Assembly (NCBI GenBank): GCA_021234155.1
Contig: JAJEKV010000053.1
Span: 6,168,488 to 6,232,487 of the forward strand
DNA from: Isoetes taiwanensis
Lineage: Eukaryota; Streptophyta; Lycopodiopsida; Isoetales; Isoetaceae
DNA: 64,000 nt
Reading direction: 5' to 3'
Notes under the pieces: model-generated
Told to the model about the DNA's origin: nothing
What the model saw: only the letters and a program-made list of their open reading frames with translations
Databases searched by the model: none
Shown here: positions 21,371 through 33,180 of the stretch, in pieces
Position numbering within the stretch: position 1 is the stretch's first letter
How the letters are laid out: each line of letters starts with the position of its first letter
Program-made: the position numbers and the translations under genes

Positions 21371-21646
21371 TTATCTTTGCATGATATAGCCTGGAGGGGG
21401 CATCTGAAGCAGCACTCGAAGGAGGATGCCATCTGCCTCCATGCTCATCTGTAGAAGACGTTCATCATTAGGATTAACCCGATCAAGCCAGTTTTGCACC
21501 TTTTCAGTAACATTTGCTCCTTGCTCTTTCAATCGATTCACCTCCAAACAGGTAAACGTCGCCACGAATGTCATCTCCATGCCTGGATGGCTGGAAGCTG
21601 ATGATTCTGCCATAGACTTTCGGGCAGTGACCTTGGTCCTGGCCAT
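21371..21646 (-). CDS. Short protein with a histone H3-like N-terminal tail
   Basis: The ATG at 21646 gives MARTKVTARKSMAESSAS, which matches the first ten residues of histone H3 (ARTKQTARKS) except Q5 to V, so the equivalents of K4, K9 and S10 are kept. The rest (about 75 residues) is not histone: TFVATFTCLEVNRLKEQG, VQNWLDRVNPNDERLLQM, and MPPPGYIMQR at the end. A longer frame starts at 21727, but the H3-like Met is the more sensible start. I do not recognise the body. It could be a plant transposon gag-like fragment, since such openings occur in plant element proteins, or a small host gene. A TATA-like signal upstream is not clear. Confidence 0.45.
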   Translation of the reverse strand: MARTKVTARKSMAESSASSHPGMEMTFVATFTCLEVNRLKEQGANVTEKVQNWLDRVNPNDERLLQMSMEADGILLRVLLQMPPPGYIMQR

Positions 21647-21727
21647 TCCAAAGCAGGGAGGAAAAGAAGCCGAGGGGAAGGAAGGAATAGGAAGTCGGAA
21701 TAGGAAGCAACGCCCAATATAAAGCAA

Positions 21728-21865
21728 GGCCCATGATCAATTTCGTAGTCCCATGATCAATTTCGTCATCCCACGATAATTTTCGTCATCCCATGATCAC
21801 GAGGTATGGAAATATATGTCATCCCATGATCATTTTGTATCCCATGATCAATTTCGTCATCCAAT
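21728..21865. repeat. Cluster of short CCCATGATCAATTTCGTCAT repeats
   Basis: About six degenerate copies of a 20-27-bp unit (CCCATGATCA with TTTCGTCAT). Confidence 0.75.
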
Positions 21866-23100
21866 GATTGAATGACAAAAATATAGGCCAATTAGAGTAT
21901 AAACTTGCTTAATAGCTGGGTCTTTAACTTTCATTAAGGCTTTAATATGGATTCAATTACCAGTTTCCACTTGTGGGCGCAGGGAAAGTATGACCCTTTT
22001 GTCACTTAGATAATTCCCGAATTTTCACGTAGAAGAATAACATGTAAACTTTACAAATTTTTTATTAATCAACTTGACTTATGATCTTTCTCAACAAATA
22101 GGAAGCTCGTGGTTATCTTTGCTTCATGGTGCTTGCCCCATCGTTATCTTTATCTTTACCCCATTGTAACAACCAAATGCCTCAACGGTTAGCATAGTAA
22201 GTCTTTCCATGATGTTGTCCTAAGAAATGTCTCTTTAGGGACGCTTATAGGATGTGATAACTATGAATAAATACATTATAATGGAAACAATGAGAACTTG
22301 CCTAGTTTGTCTCAGTTACATTAGAATACACATTAGTTGTCTACAATGAGAACTTGCCTACATCTTAGTTGAATACCATTTGGCCATGATGTTGCAATTT
22401 AAAATTGTGTCTTTTCCATAATGAAATACAGACATAAACGTGACGTGATGCACAACAATAGAACTATCGAAAACAACATATATCAACAAGGGACTCCAAG
22501 AGCTTACAACCAGGCATATAAAATTGTGCAGTATTCATGATGATGGTACTGTCTACAAATGTTAAGTGTCATTCTAGAAAAGAGCCTGAAATTTGAACAA
22601 GTTTACACACTTGAAATTTGAACAAGAGCCTGAAATTTGAATGACAAGAACTTTACATTTGTCTTAGAAGAAGTTTGAATCTGCTTAAAACATAAAGATG
22701 AAACTGACCAGCTTCTGCTTAGCTTTGAACAACTCCACTCAAACTTTTTAAAAAACCTTGACTTCCATAACAGATTCCTTTTGCAGTAGAACTGGTTATG
22801 CAGATAACTCAGAAATTTTACTTTATTAGCAATCAGCTATATCTACAAAATGCTACAATTTGTAGCTTAATCCAGGAAAAAATTAGAAACATCAGATCAT
22901 CTATATCCAGTCAGGTTTATGCGAGCAATTAGCTTTCCTTCCAGTTAGAAATGCTTACTTTGTAGGTTGTAAGCACATCAAAAATCAGAAAGCCTAGCTT
23001 TCACACTTGCAGCATTGGCCTTAACCATTAAGTTTTCTTATGTCTTCTTGCTTTCATGGTCAATGTTTGGGAGGAAGCATTTGAACAATATCTGCTCTTT
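21866..23100. other. AT-rich intergenic DNA
   Basis: I see no supported gene. A TGAAATTTGAACAAG motif is repeated near 22590-22640. Confidence 0.5.
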
Positions 23101-23111
23101 GCTTCCCAACT

Positions 23112-23530
23112 TTAAGGTGGAGGTGCCATTCCATTAATAGCATCTCGTCCCAAAAACAGCTCCCTTAGCGCCTGTTCTACAGTCTCAGCAGGCAGCCTGG
23201 AGTAACCACTTCCATCAATCAAGCTTCCAAAATGCTGGAAATAACTCCGATATGCTGGAACTACAGTTTGTAAAATACTCAACCTTGTTCCATCTCTGAG
23301 GTCTGGATCTTGTATGGTCCAAGTTCTCTGTTTCTGACAAGCTTCCTCAAATTCTGCTAAGAAAGCCCTTATTCTCTGTCTTACCAATTCTTTTGAAGCA
23401 GAACCTTTTCCATTGCTGCCTGAAGAAAACAAACCTTCCCTGTTCAAGTGCTTCAGAACTTTTCCCCAGCCTTCCTTCTGGTAACCCTAAGACATGCTGC
23501 TGCACTCTGCTTTTTTTGTCTTTGAGCATG
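23112..23530 (-). pseudogene. EXO70 exocyst subunit, C-terminal fragment
   Basis: EXO70 is a plasma-membrane-binding subunit of the exocyst, which tethers secretory vesicles. The minus strand from 23447 reads ELVRQRIRAFLAEFEEACQK, QRTWTIQDPDLRDGTRLSIL, PAYRSYFQHFGSLIDG and AETVEQALRELF, the last helical bundle of plant EXO70s including the C-terminal PAYRSF-like helix. Upstream on the same strand the segment YQKEGWGKVLKHLNREG matches the family but leads into another frame (about 23480-23490; one base too many). The part is only about 20 percent of a full EXO70 (usually 600-700 residues). No earlier exons are visible between here and the next gene upstream, so it is a fragment or the last exon of a gene broken by rearrangement. 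Confidence 0.75.
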
Positions 23531-23831
23531 GCATGACTCTAAGAAACACAATTAGCCATAATACAGGAACATTAACTTATTCGCACAACGCAGTCATAAC
23601 CAATAAAATAAGCAGCAAAATACCAATAGCAGTGACCACTTATAATCTCTGATCTGCATGCATAATTTGGTCTGCTCCAGATTCAATCTGCCTGAAAAAC
23701 ACACACTGAGCTCTTAAGTGTGAAAAGTTAAAGGCACAACACTTCAAATATGGAAATAAAGGACATTTTGAAAAGTTGAATGAGGCACCAGGGATTGAAC
23801 CTGACAAAACCAAAAGTCTCCTTTTATTTTT

Positions 23832-25100
23832 CTAAAATTCTACCATTCTTATGCTTAACTTTCGTGGAGGTTTACACTCCTTACATAAAACAGAGCATTC
23901 TCTACGATATCCAACCTTTCTGTCATCCAAAAAATATTGGAACTCACCATACATTTTGAAAGTGTTGAGATATTCTCTACATTTGTGTAGAGACCAATCC
24001 TCTTCCACATTTAGCACCCTGTTAGGAGCATTGCCACAGCCAATAGTCAGCTCCATAAGTGGCGAGCTATTACCATGGTCTTCTACCGCTCTCCACTGCC
24101 AATGGCCTTTCTCCTTTACGAGTTTTCTCCTCTCAATAAAAAAGTTACAATATAGAAGCTGCTTAGGCAATCTGTACCTGCAAAACAGTACCTGCAATAT
24201 TATATTCCATCTATAAATTTTAAAGGAAGAAATAAAACGCTACCTGAACACAAATGTATTTGTCGATGGCGCACATTCAGTGAATTGCTCTCCTGTTTCA
24301 TGCTCCCTTCGCTTCCAGTTGCCAGAAAATATTTGTTCTAATCTGGAAAATGAAACATCACGGACTGTATACGTTTGTGGAGCAAGCTTAATAGATTGTT
24401 CAAATCGAAACAAACAGGAAAACACATTGAGTGGCAAAAATAATTTAAATGCACATCTAACTCCTCCAGGTTCTCTGAGATTTCTATAAACTTCACATCC
24501 TAACTGTTGTTGATAGGCAGTGAGCAATTTCTGATCAGAAAACTCAGCTCCCAATGTTGCCAGATCTGGTAAATCAATTTCTATTAGCTTTCCTACACCT
24601 TTTAAGGATAAACTATAATGGAAAGTATGAAACCATATGCCCCTGTCTCTCAAGCTCCTCTTGGAAGAGTCTCCAAATAACAATTGACCTATTTTAAAAT
24701 GGTAGACTTCAAGCACACTTGTGATACTCTTCGCGGAAACAACATCTGTAAAATCTGAAGAACAAAGGCAATTACATGCAAGTGAAGGAAAAGAGCATTT
24801 CTTTGCAATGTCCTCCTTTGCCATAGCATGTGAATCGTATGCATGCTCCACAAGAATTTCCATTACTGTCTTACAACCAGGATCAAATATAAATTCTTTC
24901 ACTCGCCCCTTCCAATGCGCAGAACAGTCATTTAGTTTATGCTTTGGAACACCATGATAATCTGTAGTTTTAGGCATCATAGTTACCCAAGATCCAATTG
25001 AAACATGAAGCTCAACCCATTCATCAGCATCATTCTTTTTATTGCACAAAAATACTGTCTTTGCTCCAGACCGAGGTAGGAAGAAATCAATTTCAGATCA
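23832..25100 (-). CDS. Two-exon gene of unknown function
   Basis: I do not recognise this family. Exon A, about 25100-24244 (minus), is open for over 280 codons: SGAKTVFLCNKKNDADEWVE, SVTMMPK-like and YHGVPKHKLNDCSAHWKGRV segments, FIFDPGCKTVMEILVEHAYD, then WFHTFHYSLSLKGVGKLIEI. It ends at an AG|GTAGCG donor. After a 66-bp intron with a TTTGCAG-type acceptor, exon B (24177-23832) adds YRLPKQLLYCNFFIERRKLV and ends in a Cys-rich tail (CSVLCKECKPPRKL). The AG|G junction is in phase. Long open reading, clean splicing and amino-acid-like composition support a real coding region, with no frame break seen. The 5' end is uncertain: a stop lies upstream of 25100 and no clear start or acceptor was found. 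The Cys and His content could bind metal. Confidence 0.5.
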
Positions 25101-25109
25101 AATAAGGTA

Positions 25110-25985
25110 GGAAGCAAACCGATTTTACAAGCTCACCTCTGTTGCAAACCAAGCTGCTCTCTTCAAATCGATTCCGAAGTCACCGACGTACCCTAACCCA
25201 GGCAATTATGTTCGGTTGGAACTAAGATCGAGATAGGTTTTCGCATTACTTTCAATAGATTAGGTTTTAAATTTTCGATATTGGGGTTACATACGAAACA
25301 AATGATAATAATGAAAGGGCTCATGTGTGAAATCTCAAAATAATAAATGAAAGGGGGAATTTCAAAATTTGAGACTAAAACGTATCTTGAGAAAATTTTA
25401 GAGGGATATCTTTGCCTAGATATGGTGCCACGTTGACATGCCTTTCTAACACACAGCTCGCTTCTTATTGGAGCAAAGGAAAAGCTGATGTGGAATTTTC
25501 AAATTTACAAGTGGGATGCAAGGTGACCCCAATTTTTCTCTAATGAATAAGACATGTCCTATTTAGGTTTGGATAGGTTTAGTTCCTCCTTTTAAGGGGA
25601 ATGGAGCCTTATACTATACCAGCGGATTTTCCCTGGTATAAAATAAGACAGTGTCACATATGTTAAGAATATCATTAAAATAAGACATGTCTTATTTTTT
25701 TACGGCTTTCCACTAGCATTTTGATGATGTCTTATTTTAAGACACCTTATAGTGAAAAAACAATTTCAATTCTATGTGTAGTATTTTTTGATTTGGAGTC
25801 ATAAACATTGTCATATCTCAATGTGACAGTCGTATTTTATGACTATAGTAGAAAATCACCCTGGAAAGAGCAGAAGAAAAGGCAAACCTATGGCTATGGT
25901 AGAGACAGAGGCATTTTATTTTCAATCTTCATCTCTTTGAGCAAGAAGAGTAAGCTAATATTTTACAGCAATTTTCTTTATATTT
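25110..25985. other. AT-rich intergenic DNA next to the LTR element
   Basis: It has short repeated AATAAGACATGTC motifs (25540-25760). No gene is seen. The last five bases (25986-25990) are the GGAGC target site. Confidence 0.5.
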
Positions 25986-25990
25986 GGAGC

Positions 25991-26554
25991 TGTTAGTCCT
26001 GTGCCTCCTGGTACAGGACTATTCATGCATACGACGGACCAGGTCAAGCTCAAGGATCCGCAGTCAACTACGGGTCAGTCATCCAAGGCCCCGCAGAAGA
26101 CCAAGCGGCAGCCCTATCAAAGCCCGCGCCAGACAAGTGATGGGCCATCACCGTCGTCGGGCGTCCGTGATTCTAGGCACTTCAAGAGGCACCGCCAACA
26201 TTTCAGAATCAGGCCTCCTTCCGTGAGTCGGCACCGAGATCGGTCAGAGTGTCTATATTGGGCCAAAGGCCATTGTACTATATATATGAGTAGAGCTAGC
26301 ATATGAGGGCTAGATGAGTTTTGAGTCTTGTCTCTCTTCAGTCTTCTCTCGATTGCGAGAGCTCATGTATGTTCATCATTGATATCAAAGAAGCATATCA
26401 TTTTCCTCTCATTGTTCTTTTCTGTTCCGTTTTCTTCTTCTTGTTCTTTTCTTGCAAATCCCGCGTGACATAGTCCCCCCGGATTCTCCTGTTAGATCCA
26501 AGGGTCCTCACAGAGGGCTGTCTTGCAGGAGTTCCCGAACCCAGACCCCAAACA
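25991..26554 (+). repeat. 5' LTR
   Basis: It is 564 bp, TG...CA. A TATA box (TATATATAT) lies at 26279-26287, upstream of the expected transcription start. Just downstream of the LTR, CGCGCCGGGTGCGGGATTCGA (positions 26561-26581) resembles the complement of a tRNA T-arm and acceptor end and may be the primer-binding site, though the expected TGG is missing. Confidence 0.93.
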
Positions 26555-26603
26555 CGCATGCGCGCCGGGTGCGGGATTCGATTTTTTCCCTTCTTCTGTC
26601 GCC

Positions 26604-28350
26604 ATGTCTGTCTGAAACTTCACGCCAGAAGAACTTCTTTCCCAGACGGCGTCTCGATTGGAGCGCCATCATCGCCGGGAAGTTGTTCGTGACATGTATG
26701 GATCTGCTTATGACATTGAGGGAGGCCACATTCGGTCTAGGGCTCAGTCGGCGCCACCCACCCCTCGTGTCATGTCTCGTCCAAATTCTCCACCTCAAGC
26801 GTGCAAACATTGCTCACAGCCTCAGTCTCCTCATCACTATCAGGAGCCCTATCCGGCTCCACCTGCTCAACCTTACTTTCATACCCCAGAACATGCCTTC
26901 ATCCATCACTCTTCTGGCCATACGCCTCTGCCTTCACAACCATCATCTCCTAGGGGTACACAGGGATATCCACATGTCTCTTTTGCTCCTCCCCAGGATT
27001 TTTCCTTCCCTACCTTTCCCACCGCTCTTCCTGTTTACAATCTTACAGACCTCAAACCCAATGATCAGGCACCTCCAAGTACCCCCACCTCACCCACCCC
27101 TTCAGAGAGGTCTTTCCAAAGACCATACCCCTCCAACTCCACCTCAATATCCTCACTATCATGTTCCGGTCCAGCCCAGCACTTTTACTTCTACCTTTCA
27201 GACCCTTAAGCTGACTTATCCCACCTTTGGCAACACGAAAGGCAAACCTTTAGACCAAAGTGCTCAGGCCCACATGGAAGAATTTGAGGCTCTGGCTGTC
27301 CTGAATGGTCATGCGCAACCTCAACTGAAATTCCACATCTTTTCCACCACATTGCGTGGCTCCCCTCATCAATGGCTCATGTCCAACAAAAGCCATCGGA
27401 AACAAGATTGGTCCAAAATGAAAACTTTTCTTTCTCACTATGGGACCACGGATGATGATCAACTTCATCTCAAGCAACTCAATGACCTTTCAACAAGAGT
27501 CCACTGAGTCGCCGGGGATTTTGCGGACCGTCTTCACATTCCTTTCGGCAAACTCAAGGAGTACCCCACACGAGCCGGATCTTGGTCCGGTTTCTCCAAG
27601 GACTTCCTCCAGCCTATCGGACTCATGATCAATACTGCATACCAAGACTTTGGAGCAGGCTATCGATCTTGTCAATCACTCAATCAATGTTTCCTCTCGC
27701 GGGCGTGGCTCTTCAGAGCTCCCTTTCATTCCACCCGTCATGGTTCCCCGTGATCTTTGTTCAACCTCAACACGCCAATCCGCAGCGCAGTCAGATCTGG
27801 TGCCATATTTGCAAATATCAAGGCCACTTGGCGAATGAGTGCAACTCCACCAATGGCCCGCCTCATTGTAAACGCTGCAACATGTGTAATCATGCCACGG
27901 AAGAATGCACTCGCACTCATCCTACACCTTTCCGCAACAAGATGGTTTATCAAGTGCAAACAACACCTCAAAGACCAATCGCCATATCGCCAGACCACCA
28001 CTACAGCGCAACCCAATCAACTCTATCAGCCCTTGCGGGAGCAACAACGGGGACCCAACACACGTTCTCCTTTTGATCCTTGGCTTCGGTGTTATCACTG
28101 TCAAGAATGGGGTCATACCACCACGGCGTGTCCTCAACTTCCCCAAGTTCAGGTGCAGCTTCCTGGCACTAATCAGACCACATCAGCCCGCCTCACGGCT
28201 TACCAACTCTGGATTGCTAATGGCAAACAAGGCCCGCGTCCAGTTCTTCGGAAGCCACCTCGCGGCGCCAAGCAATCACGCTATCAACCCGCTCCCGCCA
28301 ATCAACCTCGGATGGATCAAAAAGCACGGGGAAGAAATTTTTCGGGCTCT
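26604..28350 (+). pseudogene. gag with three CCHC zinc knuckles
   Basis: Gag forms the particle and binds RNA. ATG 26604 is followed by an in-frame TGA at 26613, then the same frame goes on with RLERHHRREVVRDMYGSAYD and a P/S/Q-rich region. The frame moves near 27110 into the capsid-like part: PTFGNTKGKPLDQSAQAHME, HIFSTTLRGSPHQWLMSNK and KTFLSHYGTTDDDQ, with a stop at 27505-27507. The same frame then continues (VAGDFADRLHIPFGKLKEYP). Farther on are three CX2CX4HX4C knuckles: CHICKYQGHLANEC and CKRCNMCNHATEEC (about 27800-27910), and CYHCQEWGHTTTAC (about 28095-28135). Three knuckles are unusual. Two stops and several frame changes break it. Confidence 0.8.
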
Positions 28351-28374
28351 TAATCCTCCGGTCCGGCCATCAAA

Positions 28375-29560
28375 TTGGGTTGGTTTGGTTTCACGCCGCA
28401 CTGTATGCCACGTCCCTTAACCATTATTCCTAATGGCACGCAACCTGCCTTTGCAGTCGACGCCATTCCTCATGCAGAAGACAAAAAGGTCCATTTTGCA
28501 CCGGACTTGGAGAAACTCATGCCGAATGTCATGCCTAAAGTTCGCCAAAGCATTTTGAACCTCATGCACGCCGGGCTTGAAGGCGCGACGTTGGCTAATG
28601 TCCATGCCACCACGAGCTCAACAACGACAAGACGCACCTTCCACGTCTCAACCTCCACGCTCTCGGATATATCCCAATATCGCCTGCGGAAGTTGACCTA
28701 CTCAAAGAATTCTTTGCTTCCTTACCACGCACTCCTGCACTGTGGATCCAAAGCCGATCCTTTTTCTCATGTGCCTCTCTGGAATTCCAAGAGGAGCTAG
28801 CCAAAATCAAAATTCCTTTTAAGCTTGGCTACAATTTTGAAACTCGTCTCATCTCGCTCTCAAGGACCCGGTTACCACTCCCGGACCGTTTTGGTTGGGG
28901 CTGTTGCTACCTCTACTCCCACGGTCCATGCCACGGTGGGCAATCAACAAGTCAATCATGTTCAAATTGACGGAGGTAGCGCTGTCAATCTCATCACGGA
29001 TAAACTCCGCAAACAAATGGGCATCAAACAACTCTATTGCCCCATATGACATCAAATTGGCCAATGGCCATATCACGAGACCTCAAGGCGTTACGCCTCT
29101 TCTTCACATCAACATAAGTGATCTCAGATTCCCCTTGGAATTTGGTGTTTGGAAAGCTGGAGAAGATCCAGGTGATTATGAAATGTTGGTCGGCAGACCT
29201 TTTCTCCGCCGGGCCAAGAGCATTCATTCTTTGGGCTACACGGATGGGTTAGTCATCAGCGATGGTCACCTCAATGCCACCATGGACTTGGAAACCGGCA
29301 AAATCATTTCCGCCGACACTGCTGAACCCCTCTCTCTCCGAATAGGCACTCGAGGGCGCGAATATTTATCAAGTTCAGGCTCCACCTACGAGTCTGCCTC
29401 TGTCATCCTACCCCGAGTATGCTGATCCTTGGGGAGAAATGACTCTTGATCAAGACCAGGCTGTGGCTGCTTTGCTTGACCCTTACCTGGCTCCTTGCAA
29501 TCGAATCCAACGTGTTGATCACTTTTCGTGACGCCGAACCTCCCCGGCTTTTGTTGTTGA
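28375..29560 (+). pseudogene. Aspartic protease region of the LTR element
   Basis: The frame 28825-29049 has HVQIDGGSAVNLITDKLR, aligned with the D-S/T-G active site of retropepsins, but the motif is DGGS rather than DTGA or DSGS. It is followed in another frame (28895-29425) by LANGHITRPQGVTPLLHIN and EMLVGRPFLRRAKSI, the usual C-terminal part of plant Ty3 proteases (G-R-x-F/W-L). The upstream frame 28375-28800 is the spacer between gag and protease. It is broken by frame changes. Confidence 0.65.
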
Positions 29561-29645
29561 TGTGCACGCCGTCATGAAGCAACCTCTCGCTTGAGGAAAC
29601 TCAAGAACCTCTCTTTTTACCACGCAGAGCGCCACGCATCCTGTT

Positions 29646-32566
29646 ATGCTTCAACCTCCTGCTCATATTGTCCAGGACATGGAAGTTATCCCCCATATTC
29701 AGACTCCTGACGTAGAGATTGTGGACGTAGGCAACAATCAGCCTGTCCGGATTGCTGCCAATCTTCCCACACCCTATCGTAACAGGGCCGTCGGCGCTTT
29801 TCAAAAGTTCAAACACATTTTCGCCGGAGCTACGAGAGATCTTTGGGGATCAACAAAACCTTGGGGAACTCACCATTCCTACCAAGTCCGATGCACGCCC
29901 GGTCTAGCAAGCAACGATGCACGGCTCAACCCTAATTACCGTGATCGCGTCAAGGCGGAAATAGACAAACTCCTTGCTGCAGGTTTGATCTATGAGGTCA
30001 AACATTCTGAATGGGTGAGCCCCATCGTCATTGCACTCAAACACAATGGTAAGATCCGCGTTTGCGTGGACTACCAAAACTCAATCAAAGCCCACGGGCG
30101 TGATCATTTTCCACTTCCCTTCACGGACTGAGGGTTCGGAAGAGGTTCTTTGGACATGAGATGTACTCCTTCATGGATGGTTTTTCTGGCTACAATCAGA
30201 TCTCAATCAAAGAATCGGATCAACTCAAGACTATCTTCACCACCCCCGGGGCACTTTTTGCCTACAAGGTGGTTCCTTTTGGATTATCAAACTCTCCATC
30301 CACGTTTCAACGTATCATGCTCTCAGTTTTTCATGATTTTATGAAGGAAAATCCCTTCTTGCAAATTTTTCAAGATGACTTTCTTGCCTACAGTTCCATG
30401 GCTGACCATTTGGATAAATTGGAACTCGTCTTTCAGAAATGTGATGAGTCCGGCATTAGTCTCAATCCTGAGAAATGCACCTTTTGCGTCACTTCAGGTG
30501 TTCTGTTGGGACATGTGGTCAGCAAAGCAGGTATCACCACGGATCCTGCCAAAATCAGCTGTGTGCTCAAGGCTCAAGCACCAGCCAATATCAAGGAAAC
30601 ACGCTCTTTCTTGGGTAAGGTCAATTATTACTCCACCTTCATTCCTGAACTCGCAGCCATTGCAGATCCCATTCATAAACTCACGGGTGATGAATCCACC
30701 AGGCTTGGAATTCCCAGCGGATCTCGCCCAACAGATTGAAGCTTTTTGCTTACTCAGGCCCCGGTTCTTGTTCCTCCTCAATGGGACAAGCCCTTTCATG
30801 TCCATGTCGATGTCTCGACCTTTGCTATTGAAGCTGTTCTTTCTCAAGCATATGATGCGCACACTGACAAACCAAACCGCTACGCCAGCCGAAAACTCAA
30901 TTCTGCTGAACGCAACTACTCTGCCACAGAGCGAGAAGCCTTGGGTTTAATTTTCTGCGTCCAACGCTTCCGTCACTATCTTTTGGGCAGTCAAATCAAA
31001 TTCTTTGTTGACCACCAGGCACTTCTTTACTTGATCAACAAATCCACGCCCACGGGCCGCATTGCTCGTTGGGTCCTACTTCTGCAAGAATTTGCACCTT
31101 TTGAAATTGTTCACAAGGCCGGCAAATCTCATGTTGTCCCGGATTATCTTTCACGCATCCACACAGATGATCCCTCTACTGGAATCTTAGACGCCTTTCC
31201 TGATGCTCAACTCTTTCTGGTCACGGCAACACCACATTGGTTTCATGACTTTCAGCAGTATCTCCTCACAGGCGCTCTTCCACCAGAGGACGCCACGCTC
31301 TCTCCAGCCAAGCGACAATCCCGTCGACATCAATTTCTCCGCGAGGTCCGTGACTACACCATGGTTGCAGGCCATCTTTACAAAAAGGGTAAGGATACCA
31401 TTCTTCGACGCTGTGTTCTCCCTCATGAGGTCCCAGATATTGTCCGAGAAGCCCATGAAGGGCTCGGTGGTGGTCATTTTCATGGTGACACTACGGCACG
31501 CAAAATCCTTCTTGCTGGTTATTTTTGGCCCACGCTCTTCAAAGACGCTCACGCCCACGCCCGCACGTGTGATGCTTGCCAGCGTGTGGGACGGCCCACG
31601 GCCCGTGACGCTCTTCCCTTGACGCCGGTCGCCACGCCACTTCCCTTCAGCAAATGGGGAATGGATTTTGTGGGACCCATCGATCCTCCTGCGCGGCACA
31701 CCCGTGCCCGCTACATTCTGGTTCTCACTGACTACGCTACCAAATGGGCGGAAGCTTGCGCACTTCCAGACAACACTGCGGCCAGCACAGCCAAGGTCCT
31801 CTATCAACAAATCATCACGCGATTCGGCTGCCCCACGGAGCTGGTCAGTGATCGTGGTGTCCATTTTATCAATCATACCATCAAGGAGCTGACGGATTAT
31901 CTCCTGATACATCATCACAAGAGCACACCTTACTATCCTCAAGGGAATGGTTTGGCAGAAAGCACAAACAAAACTCTGGTCACAATTCTCAAGAAAATTT
32001 GTGATGCTTTCGTGACCGATTGGCAAAACAAACTTCCTATCGTTCTTTGGGCTTACAATACTTGTTTCAAAATAGCTCTGTGTCACACCCTTTCAAATTG
32101 GTTTATGGTCAAGAAGCTCTCATGCCGTTTGAATACATACTTCCAACACTGTTTTTCAATCAAGCACGCCCATAATCCGCCTGCTGCACTCAAAGAAAGG
32201 GTTTATCAATTGGAACAGTTGGATGAACTTAGAAGAGATGCTTATATTCGTGTTCTTCATGGACAACAGTTGCAAAAATCCTTACATGACAAACGGCTGA
32301 AGACAAAAACATTCAACGAAGGAGATTTGGTTCTTCTTTATGATTCTCGGTACAAAACTTTTCCGGGTAAACTTAAGTTTCGTTGGCTTGGCCCTTATCA
32401 AATTGTTCAAGTGGTTCGACCCAGCGTTTTTCAACTGGCTGAGTTAGATGGCACTCCATTACCTACACTGGTTAATGGCTTTCGCCTCAAAACATTTCAT
32501 ACAACAGAAAGTGCACATCCACAAACAGATGCTGTTCCAGACACGCACACAACAAATAGTGACTAA
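29646..32566 (+). pseudogene. pol: reverse transcriptase, RNase H, integrase
   Basis: RT begins in 29646-30131 (PGLASNDARLNPNYRDRVKA, KAEIDKLLAAGLIYEVKHSE, KIRVCVDYQNSI). It goes on in 30161-30739 with FMDGFSGYNQI (first catalytic Asp), VVPFGLSNSPSTFQRIM and FQDDFLAYS, where the usual YVDD or YIDD is FQDD with both Asp kept. RNase H and integrase are one intact 606-codon frame (30746-32566): HVDVSTFAIEAVLS, SATEREALGLIF and FFVDHQALLY (RNase H D-E-D), then an H2C2 zinc region ending CDACQR, and the integrase DDE residues in WGMDFVGP, LVSDRGVHF and GLAESTNK. The C-terminus has FRWLGPYQIVQV and no chromodomain. Breaks lie near 30131 and at 30739 (TGA). Confidence 0.9.
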
Positions 32567-32673
32567 ACCAGCGGCATATTTCTATTATAGGTGGAATTTT
32601 TTACAAAATGTGGGCGCAGCCCAGCTATTTCCGCTATGGGCACTGCCCTATATACAAAAACGGGCTCAGAGCC

Positions 32674-33180
32674 CTATCTACTAAGTCCTAAGAAGAAAAA
32701 CCCTCTACTCCGGGTTTGGAGCAGAGGTGATGCGCAGGATGTGGTAGAGGTTCTCGCCAGATCCCAGCCAAGCAGAACCACCTCCATCCCGTTGGTCTTC
32801 GGGTCGGGATGTTCAGCCATCCCGGCACACCAGCCGTCCATTCTCACGCCACGATTGTGGCAGCGCCAGAGGTCCAGACAATTCATCTTGCAGGTAATCC
32901 ACTCCTGACAGTTCGTGGGCATAGTGCAGTCCTCGTTCAAACCAGCAGCAGCCATGCTGAGCGCCATCGGATGCCTTCGTTTACTCCCGGTTCGTCTTAT
33001 ATAGCCAACTGAGGAACTCCTTGTCGACATGGACCAATCACATAAATTGCCAACGTGTTTGCAATGCAAGGCTGTTTCTAAACTGAGAATCTTTTCTCCC
33101 GCCGCATATCTAGCCATGGTACCTTCTGACACATTCCTTTTAATGATATCCCACTTCGAGTTGACAGCATTAAATGCCAT
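32674..33180 (-). CDS. Antisense Cys-rich ORF between pol and the third ORF
   Basis: This 168-codon frame on the strand opposite to pol has nine Cys and several Trp, clustered as EDCTMPTNCQEWITCKMNC, LWRCHNRG and DGWCAGMAEHP. It has no stop and no frame break, unlike most sense frames here. Antisense genes at this position are known in some plant Ty3 elements (for example Grande). Sequence similarity to those was not tested. It may also be chance. Confidence 0.35.
   Translation of the reverse strand: MAFNAVNSKWDIIKRNVSEGTMARYAAGEKILSLETALHCKHVGNLCDWSMSTRSSSVGYIRRTGSKRRHPMALSMAAAGLNEDCTMPTNCQEWITCKMNCLDLWRCHNRGVRMDGWCAGMAEHPDPKTNGMEVVLLGWDLARTSTTSCASPLLQTRSRGFFFLGLSR

Noticed and set aside
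31187-32086. 299-codon minus-strand frame across the integrase
   Set aside because: It is a shadow of the intact 606-codon RNase H/integrase frame on the plus strand and has no motif of its own.
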